Shown here one piece after another: positions 1 through 10,003 of a DNA stretch of 64,000 bases; position 1 is the first letter of the stretch, and each line of letters starts with the position of its first letter. Made by a program: the position numbers and the translations under genes. This DNA comes from Patellaria atrata CBS 101060 (lineage: Eukaryota > Ascomycota > Dothideomycetes > Patellariales > Patellariaceae): assembly GCA_010093705.1 (NCBI GenBank), contig MU006102.1, forward strand, positions 175,971 through 239,970, given 5' to 3'. The notes beneath the pieces were generated by a model that was given only the letters and a program-made list of their open reading frames with translations, was not told where the DNA came from and searched no databases.

Positions 1-384
1 TTGGTTTTTATCATTGACGAGGATGTTACGAGAATTGATATCACCGTGAGCGAAGCCTATGGATTCAATGAGCGCAGTTGCTTTGCAGAGCCGCTGGATC
101 CACTCATGAATCGATCGCGAGATATCCTTCATTTACATTCTCTACCAAAGGTTTTGCTCGTGTAGTGGCATGAAAGTTATACCAGGACAGAGGAAGAAGG
201 TCTCGATAAGATATGAGTGCTCTCGACGCTCCTGAAGAAGCTTGAAAATGGACTGTTCACTTTCGACATGATCGCTTTGAAGTCTGAGTGAAACTTTGGC
301 AGCAACTGTACCATCGACCGAGATAATCACAGAATCTCCTCCGAGTGTGACTATTTCAAAATCAGAATAACTCTTCAGCAGATT
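1..384 (-). pseudogene. Protein kinase-like (APH/PK fold) gene, broken; 3' part outside the window
   Basis: Read on the minus strand from a TTTAG acceptor (385-387) the frame stays open for 80 codons and ends in ...HEQNLW, then meets TAG (142-144) and, two codons on, TAA. The same frame resumes with DISRSIHEWIQRLCKATALI and the catalytic-loop motif GFAHGDINSRNILV at the window edge. HGD-x-x-x-x-N is the Brenner-type loop of aminoglycoside-phosphotransferase/eukaryotic-like kinases, and the whole resembles an expanded fungal family of short kinase-like proteins (family knowledge, not searched). Both stops lie in the frame shared by the two flanks and there is no room for a splice-out, so I read this as a nonsense-mutated copy. 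The upstream exon was not found and the C-terminus is off the window. Either stop could derive from a Gln codon by one C-to-T change. Confidence 0.7.
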
Positions 385-715
385 CTAAATGTTATGGTTA
401 AGCCCCTGCCTTGACTGGGTTGGAACGATGGTTTGTGAAAAGTTCAACAGCGTCACAGAATAATTTGTATGTCCAACCATACACCATGGTCGTTAGTGTT
501 GTGTGTATTACACTGATTGTGATTTCGAAGACAACAAAAGCACAAAAGGCGACAGTTCACAGTTTATATAGTAGTTCTACACAAAGGGCGATGATCCGTG
601 CACCTAATGGAACACCCTACAGGACAGCTTTGCAGCACAACAGGAACATGAGACATTTAGCATTCCATTCGCTCTTTCAAGATAATCCGGCCCAAGTCCA
701 AATGAATATACTCAC

Positions 716-1037
716 CCCTGGTTTTGACTTGGTTTTGAGCCTGTTATTGCTGAGCCTGCTGTTGTTGAACCTTCTGTTGTTGCAACAGCAGTTAGGCTTG
801 CAGTTGAGCCTGTAGTCGAGCATGAGCGATCCATTCCCCATTATTCCAGACCCAAGTACCACTCCTAATACAATAATCACACGGGTCCCTTCTGGTCGTA
901 CTCCCCAGATGAATGATCTGGACAACACCTCTCGTTCGACACGGATTTTCCCGGCAGTTTATGAGAACCTGTTGATGACTCTCAGGCACATCATGCCCGC
1001 AAAACATCTTGACTGGTACAATGTTCATTTGGCACAT
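716..1037 (-). pseudogene. Small Cys/His-rich protein gene with Gln-rich tail interrupted by two TAA stops
   Basis: From the ATG at 1037 an 81-codon frame runs to TAA at 792-794. It starts MCQMNIVPVKMFCGHDVPES and carries a later C..C pair (DPCDYC), the layout of short fungal proteins with a MC..x(n)CGH start, probably zinc-binding; function unknown. After the stop the same frame continues as a Gln-rich coil (LLLQQQKVQQQQAQQ), meets a second TAA at 744-746, and reaches a good GTGAGT donor at 710-715. Both stops sit where CAA (Gln) would be expected, so each is explained by one CpA-to-TpA change. The 81-residue product could still be made; I call it a pseudogene because the tail is clearly broken. 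A TATATAA on the same strand lies at 1273-1279, rather far upstream. Low-complexity CAACAG repeats span about 730-800. Confidence 0.5.
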
Positions 1038-1525
1038 CTTGCTATAAGCTTGGGAAATACAATACTCTTCTCTCGTTACCTCATGTTCGAGACGTACAGC
1101 TGTAATATGAAGTTCTATCCGGCCATAGTCAGTCAACTCACTATCCAAAAGCGGGAATGGGGGTTAATCCGAGGTTACGGACCTCGAAATTGAGCACAAT
1201 GCTGTATTTTCGCGAACGCTTGTTGAAGTTCACTTTACAAGAGTTGTATAAAGGGAGGTCAAACTGGTAGACTTATATACCTTGCCACCATGAGTCTCCC
1301 GTCGCACAACATACAAGTTGCTATGACCAGAAACTAGATAACCAGATCGCTTTATTGGGAGACATTCACTTCAGAAACCATTCCATTTCCCGCAAGATGA
1401 GCCCGACTGCAGAGGTTATTCGAAGACGTACCTCATCGATCAAAGCTGGGGGAGTACAAAAGTTTTGAAAGAGTTCGTTCACACATATGTGAACAAGACA
1501 TAGAAACGAATGACTCAGGACGCTC
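1038..1525. other. Intergenic, no gene seen
   Basis: Between the Cys/His-rich gene and the tandem repeat. Apart from a minus-strand TATATAA at 1273-1279 I see only short frames without family features. Confidence 0.5.
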
Positions 1526-2262
1526 CGTCTTGTGAGCTGCTACTAGTTATCGAGCCCTCAACGGGGCATTAGGATTATGCAACCACGAACACAACACCGC
1601 AATTACCAGCATCTCGATCGGGAAGACGTTCGAGTAGCATTCCTAAAGGCCAAAACATGTGATTGCGTACCGCTTTCGTGCAGATTAGTGACGTTAGTGT
1701 TGTTGCACGAGGAACGATACAACTCATAAAGCTTATGGCCGGCCGCCCACCGTCTTATGAGCTATCACTGGTTGCCGAACCCTTGACGGGGCGTCAATTT
1801 TATGGAACGATGAAAACAGCAAGGAAGAACATCCCCCGTTCGATCGGGTAGATGCACGAATAGCATTTCAACTTCACCAACCCGGAACGAAACACGTGAC
1901 TTCGTGCTGCTTTCGTGCGGTTCAGCCTCGGGCTTCTTGAGGACGGCGAGGTTAAGGTGTGGTTGTACTGTACGAGGAGAGGGTCACGGATCCATGGCCT
2001 TTATGACCGACGCCAAACCGCCTTTTGAATCGCTACTGGGATTCGAGCTCTGGACGGGGCCTTAGTTTTAGGAGATCACGAAAACAAGAAGGCAGCAACG
2101 GGCAACCCGATCGGACGGATGCACGAAAAGTATTTCTACAATCACCATCCCCGGCGGAGCACGTGACTAGTCCTCCTTTTGTACGGCTCAGCCTTGCGGT
2201 CTTGAGGTCGGCGAGGTGGAGATGTCGTTCCACCAGGAGAGTGGATGTCGTATGATTCCTTT
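1526..2262. repeat. Three diverged tandem units of about 225-270 bp
   Basis: Units start at about 1526, 1751 and 2019. They share, in the same order, a CGYCTT..GA block, an ACGGGGC block, a TCGATCGG..GA.G.ACGA.TAGCATT block, an AACAYGTGAYT..CGTRC..CTTTCGTGCRG block and, in the last two units, a GAGG.CGGCGAGGT.RAG.TGT.GTT block. Units two and three are the closest pair and each has a CACGTGAC (about 1892 and 2160); unit one has the diverged ACATGTGATT. No conserved reading frame spans the units, so they look non-coding or are remnants of a duplicated element. Confidence 0.7.
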
Positions 2263-2760
2263 CAGAAAGGTGAGAGGACAGGGATCCGGGAGATCCAAGA
2301 GCACAAAGTATTGCCCAATGTCTGTTTGAAGCTCAAGAGAACCGGTGGAGGCCCAGGATCCGCGCTGGATAGAGAGAATTTTTGGCCCCGAACATTGTAG
2401 ATCTTGTCAGTTGGGAATATACCAATCGGATACGACGGCTACCAGATTTGAATTTTGCAAATACATCCCTCTTCCGCCACTACCGGCGTACACCTGCTAT
2501 ACAGTACACATTACGGCATAGTATCAGATATGACTCTTTTCCGGGCTTTAATTAGTTCATATGAGCGGGTCACATCCTTTCCGCCTTTCTTTCCATCCTA
2601 AGTGTACAGTAAAGAGGAAGCTTCCAGACAAAGAAAAATATAAATTCGCCATCTACATGTTATTCCCAAGAATTGAAAAGCCCACGGGCCTACACCCGAC
2701 CTCTCTTCCCATCAAACCTCCTTCCATCTCTTCCCATTCCACCTTCCCCTTTTCCCATAA
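2263..2760. other. Intergenic, 3' side of the sedolisin gene
   Basis: Follows the tandem repeat and precedes the stop codon of the minus-strand protease gene; it should contain its 3' UTR. Nothing else recognisable. Confidence 0.5.
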
Positions 2761-4982
2761 TCACATAGCTTCCACAACTGCCCTCAGCTTCCCAAAATCC
2801 GGCGTCCCCCACCCGGTAACAGGATCCCACCCTACGGTGCCATTCCACCACGCCCCCGGGATAATCGCACCGCCCGGGACCGGCTGTCCGGTCTGGTAAT
2901 TCACACCGTTACACCCGCCTGCTCTTCCGCCTGTAATATCGTTCAGAACTTTGTATCCGCTAGAGTAGAGCCACGGGTTGATGAAGCCGAGGGCTGGTTT
3001 GCCGAGTTTGAAGCGCGCGTCGTTCAGGAGGGCGATGATGGCGGCGACGACGGGACTGTGGAAAAGGGGGTGAGTGTGTAAGCTCTGAATAGACGGTGGG
3101 GGGTGGTATGATGAGAACTTACGCAGCGGCACTTGTCCCACCGGTCCCACGGCGAGCGCCGTTGTTGTAGTATACGTATCTATCGTTCTATCAGCTCTCC
3201 GTATTTCAAACTAAATATGGGGCCGGACTTCACTCACGGTGGTCCCAGCGAATGCGCTGAGATATCTGGGAACCCGCGTCCGCCGGTCAGATTCGCATAT
3301 TGGGAGTAGTAACGAAGGGTCTCGTTGGTAACCTGCGTGTTCAGGTAGGTTTCTACAGCTGCGTCTTGGTAGGGGGGACGGGGGAAATAGTTCGAGAAAC
3401 CGCCGGAAGAGCCTTCCCAGGCGACTTCGGGGTTAACGCTGTATGATATTAGTGGGATGAGCGACTCGGTAGGGGAAGGAACGGGGAAAGAAGGACTACG
3501 CTTGTGTGCCGCCGATGCTGAGGATGTAGGGGCATGTGGCGGGGAAGATGGGGTTGAATTCTGGAGCGTTGCTGCCGTCATTCTTACGGCAACTCGAACC
3601 GACGCCTATCCCGTTGTAAGTCTACTGGTTCTCTCGTCGAAGTAGAAATTGAGGTTGTGAACGGGGTGGTATACCTATATCTCCTGAAGACTCGAGTATG
3701 GTAATTCCTCGCATGCCCATCATCGCGATCATATCACAGGTTCGTCGTGCGTAGTTCTCTGGGACGGACTAAACACGTACAATTAGAAAAGGTGCAAGAA
3801 ATATCTAGACTAAGGGCTCCCTTACGTCTTCCCACTCCCCATAAGAGTTTGAGATGACTTGCGGCAACTCGGAGTTCTCCAAAGAGAGAAGATATGTGTA
3901 ATACGGTACATACGGCTCGTTATAGTTATCCGCCGGCGTCGGTTGATCCAGGTTCGGGATGAACGGTCTGTTTTAATAAGCAACCGATGAACGAAAAGGG
4001 GCATGAAACAAAAAGACAGATATAAGAGAAGGAAAAAGGCTCACGGGGACCCTCCGGTCGAATACTCAGTAACATCCAGCCCCGCCGCAACCGCAATGAT
4101 AAACTGCACATCCAGATTCGGCTCCCCATGATCCGTCGCCGCGCTCTGATCGTTCGTCCCGTTCGCGATACTCACGACGCTGAAGTTCTGCATCGGCAGG
4201 TCGAACTCCCGCTCGTAGAGCGCGAGGTCGGCGTACGAAGCGGACAGGTTCAGGAAGGATCCGAAGCCAATCCGGCTGCTCGAGTTCAGCGACGGCGTGT
4301 ACGAGATGTTGTACATGGCTTTCAGACACACGGGCGTGATGGAGGAACTGCACGAGGCCGGGATCGCGGATTGCCGTTTCGTCGGGGCCATAACCTCCCG
4401 GTCGGCGTTAGCGACCACGTGGGGAAGCACGCGCGTGGGCGCGAACGCCGCCGTGCGCCCGAAGTACGTCGTCGGCGTTACGAGTTGGATGTGCGCTCGC
4501 ACCTCTTCGGGCAAGGAGTACGCGGTCGTGCGCAGCTTGGTCGTGCCGTCGAGGGTGAAGTAGGCGAATGAGGTGTCGAGGAGGGCGTTCGCGACGCCAA
4601 CTGACGTCGCGAAATTGACCCAGTGGCCGTCGCTGGAGATGGCGGTGATGCCGTGGTGCGCGAGCCAGGATATTACAGATTCTTCGGCAGCGGGGGAGGC
4701 GCGGAAGAAGGAGTGAGTTTCGGAGCGGGTGAGGTGGTGGCCGTAGGTCGGGGACGAGGGGGAGGAGATGGAGAGGAGTTTGGATTCGAGCTGGTCGAGG
4801 TTTTGAAGCTGGAGGCCGATCTGGAGCTGGATTGGGGTGTCGTCGCTCGGGGTATTGGTGTGTCGCCAGCCGGCTGGGACGGAGGCAAGACGTTCGTGGA
4901 GAACATGGCGGGAGAGGACGGGGGAGAAGAGAGAAGAGAGGGTGGAAAGAGAGATGGTGAGGTGGGTGAAGAGGGAAGGCAT
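2761..4982 (-). CDS. Secreted sedolisin / tripeptidyl-peptidase (peptidase family S53)
   Basis: Serine-carboxyl protease that clips peptides at acidic pH outside the cell. Seven exons on the minus strand: 4045-4982, 3826-3967, 3675-3768, 3500-3605, 3238-3438, 3123-3179, 2761-3055; they sum to 1833 bases and give 610 residues. A hydrophobic signal peptide opens the protein, followed by a pro-kumamolisin-type prodomain to about residue 200. The catalytic set is visible: Glu287 and Asp291 in HGEPNLDVQ, Asp390 in SSGDIG, and Ser510 in GTGGTSAAAP; spacing matches human TPP1 (known family). Calcium-site motifs near the C-terminus are DITGG and WDPVTGWGTPDF. The serine motif is GGTS rather than the usual SGTS. 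Fungal sedolisins are typically secreted under acidic, nitrogen-poor or host-associated conditions (knowledge); an upstream G-tract array may bear on regulation (inference). Confidence 0.93.
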
Positions 4983-6096
4983 CTTTGTTACAAGCTATGA
5001 TCTAGGCTTGATCTATAGGAGGAAAGTTGGGCGAGAGACTCCTCGCCGTCCTTCAATTGCTAGGAAGGACAAACTAAGAAAATAAGAGAAATACAAAAAG
5101 GTATGATGAGGAGCTCAAGCTATATAAAGAGCTTGTGACGGCATGGTTGACAGGGGGTAGTATATTTCCCTGCAAGCTTCACACGAAACACTTCGATAGC
5201 TGCTAGGTACAGAGATGCCTATATTGCGATATCGTATCTTGCAGATCCTACAATCACAGTGATAAGGGGGGATTGGGGGGGGCATTGGGGGGCATATGGG
5301 GGGGCCTCGTGTGGTACCTGTATGAGTGTTTAAGCATCGTACCATAGTGCTTGTTACAATGCTTGTTGATGGCTAGGGGCTAGGGTAAGTATCTATATTG
5401 CATTTTGTGGGAAAAGGCCAATCGTCGTTGAAGGATTTATATCACCTTCTGACCCTAGAGCTAACCCCGCAACCGGGGTGAAGAGGTTGAAAGCAAGACG
5501 GGGATAAACGATAATTGAGTCGAGCGTTCTTTATTTCGATGAAGTTGCGCGTTGATCCGAAGTGAGATGAGATAGATAGTTCTATAATTGATGAGTACAA
5601 GTGAAATAGAGGTGCGAAATTATGGCGCTAGTATCGTGTATGCACAGAGAGATGATAGAGTGGTCGTTGGAAGATGAGAGTAAGAGTAAGTTACCTATTT
5701 TACTTCCCTCTAATATTTTTTAGTGTTCTAATCCTTTTCTTGATCCAGCTGGAGAATGTTCTCTGACATGACTAGATAACGAACGACGTTGTTTGAGGTA
5801 GGAGAGTTTAGAGATGGTGGGGGAGAGGATTTGCATCACTTCATCCCTATAACTAGCTTAAATAGGGGTAAGATGGAGTCCAAGAGCCATTGAAAGAATC
5901 TTATCATTCTCCCTCATCACTCCCTTCGTGTTTAGCCCGTCGCAGCTGGTCCCAAATCTTCAACATTTTCGACCGCAACATCTCTATATTTTCCGCGTAC
6001 GAGATAAGAAATCTAGTGACCATCTAACAAAGAAATAATATCCCATCCCCAAAAACCAAAAGAATGCTAACTTCCAACCCTCTCCCAACCCCATTT
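4983..6096. other. Upstream region of the sedolisin gene
   Basis: Lies between the sedolisin start and the 3' end of the transcription-factor gene, both on the minus strand. It contains a TATATAAA at 5121-5128 (plus orientation, not a canonical box for the protease), the G-run array at 5266-5304, and a perfect 6-bp inverted repeat ACCCCG/CGGGGT at 5464-5469 and 5474-5479. No gene seen. Confidence 0.5.
5266..5304 (+). repeat. Four long G runs, predicted G-quadruplex
   Basis: Runs of 6, 8, 6 and 7 G at 5266-5271, 5275-5282, 5287-5292 and 5298-5304 are separated by ATT, CATT and CATAT. This fits the classic G3+N1-7 quadruplex rule with room to spare. It is about 285 bp upstream of the sedolisin start, on the strand opposite to that gene. 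Confidence 0.8.
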
Positions 6097-7984
6097 CTAC
6101 CCATACTCCCCTACTCCCAGCCTCCCCAAGCGATCCAAGCGATCCAACACCCCACACCCCTCATCCACCAGCGCGCCCGCCATGCGCAAGCCCTCCCTCT
6201 CACTGATATGCATCAGGACTCCCCTGATCCATCGGCGCTGGGTCTTCGTAGTATGCGGGCTCCCACGCAGGGCCACATGTAGCGGCCACATGAGGAAGTA
6301 GCTGTTGAGAGGCGAAGTAGTACTGCTGATCGGGGGTTCTGGAAACGGGTTAGTAAGGTTTATGGAGGCGGGGACGAGGTCGATGAGGGTGTCTATGAGG
6401 GATGATTGCGTGCGGACGGCGCGGTTCGTGAGGTGCGATTTGGAGAGGCGGAGGGTGGGTTGAGGGGGAGGCGATGGCGAGAAGCACGAGCGAAATGTGT
6501 GATCTGTGGAGCCGCTGGTGGGGCTTGAGTCGTTGCTGGAGGAGCGGGACGAGCGTATGAACTGGGAAATGTGGTGCCAGTTTGAGTAGTGCGAGAGGCA
6601 TGTTTCGAGGAGTCTGTTGAGGACGATTCTGGAGGCGACATAGAAGTGCCAGTTGCTGGCAATCCAAGAGGGCTCATTGCCGTGTGCTGAGACAACGGCC
6701 GCAGATTTCTCTAGTTTCTCGTCTAGAGTAACTATATCTTCAATCAGTTGGATGAGAGTGCTGAAGTCTTCGATTGTCAGGACGTCATTGATTTGGCTCC
6801 TATTGCTGTAAGGAGATGATTTAGTACGGATTAGATCCGGATCGAGGAGAATTTTGGCACGTTCCAGCATTCCTGGAATCTCAGATATGACTTTCATGAG
6901 ATGTTCATTGGGTTTCCAGGATTCCCAGGTGTGGTCGAAGATCTTGGAAGCTTTTGTCCCGGTAATCATGCCGTGGACAATGGTTTTAAATATTTGTACG
7001 CGAAACATCGCGAGACCTATGTCTTTCTGTAATTGAGCTCGCCCGCGCTGCAATACAAGACTGGTAGCCCCATTGAGATGGTATATCCAGGAGGAAAGTG
7101 AAGTCTTCCCCTTCGAGTCGGATGTTGAAATGTTTATGCTCTAAATGGTAAGTTAGATTTCTATTTCTCCTTCGGAACACTATCAAACGGAAAGATAGAC
7201 GGAGGATGAGAGGTTTAGAAGCTAAGTGGTAATGTCCACTTACCTCATAGAGAATCAATAAATGAACTGCCATCATCGTCTCGTCTTTCAAAGCCTCGCT
7301 ACTATTTCTCAGGGCTTTATTTGTCGCCCTAATAGCGACAATATATCGCTTGCTCGCCAACTCCAATGCCGCAGCATCATTCCTCTTATTCGCTAAATGC
7401 GCCAGCGCAACGGCTTCGGTAGCAGATGTCATGCAGTTCCGTCTTTTTGCACGTCCATACTCGTTTGGGAGAAAGTCAAGGCTAAATACGTACGTCTTTG
7501 GAGCCCAGGCATAATCCTGGAAGAATACCCCAACCGCTTGATCTTCGAGATTCTGCGGTTGCAGTCCAGTCATCGGAGGTCCAGTGTTCCATACATATTG
7601 TAGTTGTTGTTGTGGCTGGGTCTGCAGCTGCTGTACTGGTCCGCGGACTACGGTCATGGCGTTACTCGCCTCTCCTTGGATCCATGTTCCGGGAGTAGTT
7701 CCATGCAGTTGAGGCTGTAAAGTAGCTGCCGTCGTTGTTGTTGCATAGTCTGGAGCTATGGGACCTGCTGATAGATCCGTATGGGCGTAGTAATCCTGGA
7801 TTTTTTCTTCCGGAGCGGGTAGCTGTACTTCTCCTACTGGTACTGCTGCTTTCTTGTGGGCCCGAGTTTTGGCAGACTCTGTATCGTCACGGAAAATTAA
7901 GTCACTTCGTTCCCGATACCCCTCGCAGGTGTACTTCCCCTTGGATTTGGCACAATTATTGCAAAATGGTTTGCCTTCATCACA
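6097..7984 (-). CDS. Fungal-specific transcription factor (Zn2Cys6 / Fungal_trans_2 type), N-terminus damaged
   Basis: Two exons are clear: 7244-7984 and 6097-7140, joined GAG|GTAAGT...TTTAG|AGC, giving 594 residues without the first exon. The N-terminal part keeps the second half of a zinc cluster, CDEGKPFCNNCAKSKGKYTC. A Gln-rich linker follows, then the helical activation/regulatory region of DUF3468-type factors: HLLILYE, HLNGATSLVLQRGRAQL, a WHFYVASRIVLNRLLE helix and the late FLMWPLHVA motif. The exon that should carry the first two zinc-binding cysteines is degenerate (see 8022-8083), so the start is unresolved: the first in-frame ATG is 7657, which would make a factor with no DNA-binding domain. 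Function and targets cannot be inferred. The nearest gene is the sedolisin, same strand, 1.1 kb away; a regulatory link would be speculation. Confidence 0.8.
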
Positions 7985-8083
7985 CTGCCGGCCGTTAGCT
8001 ACTCCGGACGAGTTTCGTTACAAAGTCTCCTCAGGGACAATGATACAGGCCTTTGCGGATGTATTACGTTCACTCAGGATCAT
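7985..8083 (-). pseudogene. Degenerate first exon of the zinc-cluster factor
   Basis: In the frame that would splice in phase to the CDEGKPFC exon, the sequence reads RKGLYHCP-stop-GDF and then GTAACG. A normal first half would read RKGCxxCRRRR. The first zinc-binding Cys is Leu and an Arg position is TGA (one C-to-T change from CGA). The implied intron (7985-8021) is only 37 bp, shorter than any other here. The ATG at 8083 opens a different frame (MILSERNTSAKACII) that cannot join in phase. The damage may be real, or the true first exon may lie elsewhere. Confidence 0.5.
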
Positions 8084-10003
8084 GATTCGGGAATGGTACA
8101 ATCACAATGTAAGGATCTTGAGATCGTTTGATCATGACTTCAGGATCTATACATTGATGCATCTTATTCCTGTCTCTCATGGGATTCGCACTCGGCCATG
8201 CTGTATAAAGAGATGAATGGACTAACCTTGATCTTTCTCCTCAAACATGTCTTACATCCTTTGCTCGGGCCGTTATATGGCATATTGTCGCGGGTTCACC
8301 GTGCGGACGGGAGTTTAGAAACCTTCGGATGCGAGGATAGATTTACAAGAAGCACAATTCACTATGTATGAAGACTAGAAGACAATCAGTATAGATCAAA
8401 CAGAAGGATCATGTATGGTCGGAAACCTACCCTAAACTGCAGCGAACGTTTCTTAAGTATGATCCTTCAAAGTAGGCTTATATCTCGGCCATCCTCTTTC
8501 TCATTTCCAATAGTGAAAAGGCGCAGTTGAGATCCAATTCGTAAGGATGCCAGATTAACGCGTCATGCTTTAAGCGCACATATTGTGGAATGATATGAAC
8601 GAAGTCCAGAAGGTAGGACGTTGTTTCCCAGTCCCAGTTCAAACATGCAGCAAACTAGTCCGGTGAACTGGTTCCCGAGTTCCGAGTGACGCCTGAGCTC
8701 GCAAGCCTAGGGAATAAGGAATATAGAGATTGACGTAGAATGGTCGTTTTTCCGCGTCCACCGCGTTTACAGATCCATTAACCTTAGAGAATGCAGAGAA
8801 TGCGTTTAGCTCTGCCTCGAGTCAGACTGACATCTCGCAAGAAGGTCGAACCGATGCCATAGTACGTATATTCATGCCGGCCATGATACCGTTACGGGAG
8901 GAAGTCCACCTCTTTTCTATTGAAGTTTTCGCATATCGCATGGACTTTGTATTACAGAAGAATTTTGGGTGATGTTCCCGAACGGCCCCTGACAGTAGTC
9001 TGCATGTGCGGGCCGTTCGGCTGATGTTGCACTTAAGGAGCCTTACGATCGAATCTGGTTTTGAATTTGGCCTTGGTGTAGGGATGATAATCCTTCCGTT
9101 GTGCTAGGAGTGTCAAAATATCTCGCTTGCGTTATGAACGATGAGGGGATGTTGTTGATGTTGTTCATCCGCTCAAAAAACCTACAACAACTCCGATAGA
9201 TTCCCCTCTGGCCCCTAGACACTATATTTATCTGTTTAAATGGGTTATACTCCGAGATCCTTAAGAATAATCCATATCTCATCCTGAGAGCATTGGCCTG
9301 AATTTGCCTTAAACCCATGCGTTTCATGATTCTCAGGTCGGCACCGCCGTGATAGGGCTGCAGCTGCGAAACATAGAGGTCGAAATTTGACTTAGGGGAA
9401 CCACAATCTAACCTAAAGAAGGGGAGGCTTCCGAAAAAGAAAAAGGAGAAAGGAGAAGATAGTTGATAGTTGCTGGTTGATAGCTGATAGACCGACTTCC
9501 AACATTCCCGTCTTCGAAGCCACTTCGATTTAGCATGACAATACTACGGTAGTATAACTAGACCTACATTTCGAATGCCACTGATGACTACTGTGTTTCA
9601 AGCGAGGGTACGTACAGACGCTCCATTTCTGATGTAGTGATCATCTTTTTGCCCCATCATCCTCGGAGTGTTTTGCTTGGCCCCTATGAAGTTGAATAGC
9701 ACTCTTCCGGATTCTCTTCACCTAACACCCCAAGATGGTTTTACTTGCTGGTACCGGCCGGTAGAGCTAGCTTGCAGAGACTACTCTGCGCATCTTCTCC
9801 TTCAACGTCTAAACTCTTTGATATTGTCTTTCCGTTAGTTGCATCTAATGTTCCGGTGCGGGGCATAAACAATAGACAAAGCATGATAATGAGCTCGAAG
9901 ATAGTGCGATATTAGGAAGACCTGTGCGTCAGTTGCGTTGTACTACATACACACATGACCCCTATCTCTAACTATCACATGCGATTGCTATAACGGAAAG
10001 GTG
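8084..10003. other. Gene-poor intergenic stretch
   Basis: Nearly 2 kb between the transcription factor and the 3' end of the LAM gene. A CTCTTTATACAGC on the minus strand near 8200 could be a promoter element for the factor. The longest frame (9043-9327, minus, ATG start) shows no recognisable feature. No repeats or RNA genes recognised. Confidence 0.4.

Noticed and set aside
411-815. 134-codon plus-strand frame at the left end
   Set aside because: Its Leu-rich end is the reverse of the Gln-rich tail of the minus-strand Cys/His-rich gene; no family support.
4128-4571. 147-codon Arg/Val-rich plus-strand frame over the sedolisin
   Set aside because: Antisense shadow of a GC-rich coding exon with conserved S53 motifs on the other strand.
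9043-9327. 94-codon minus-strand ORF with ATG start in a gene-poor stretch
   Set aside because: No recognisable motif and no promoter or context support; kept only as a remote possibility.
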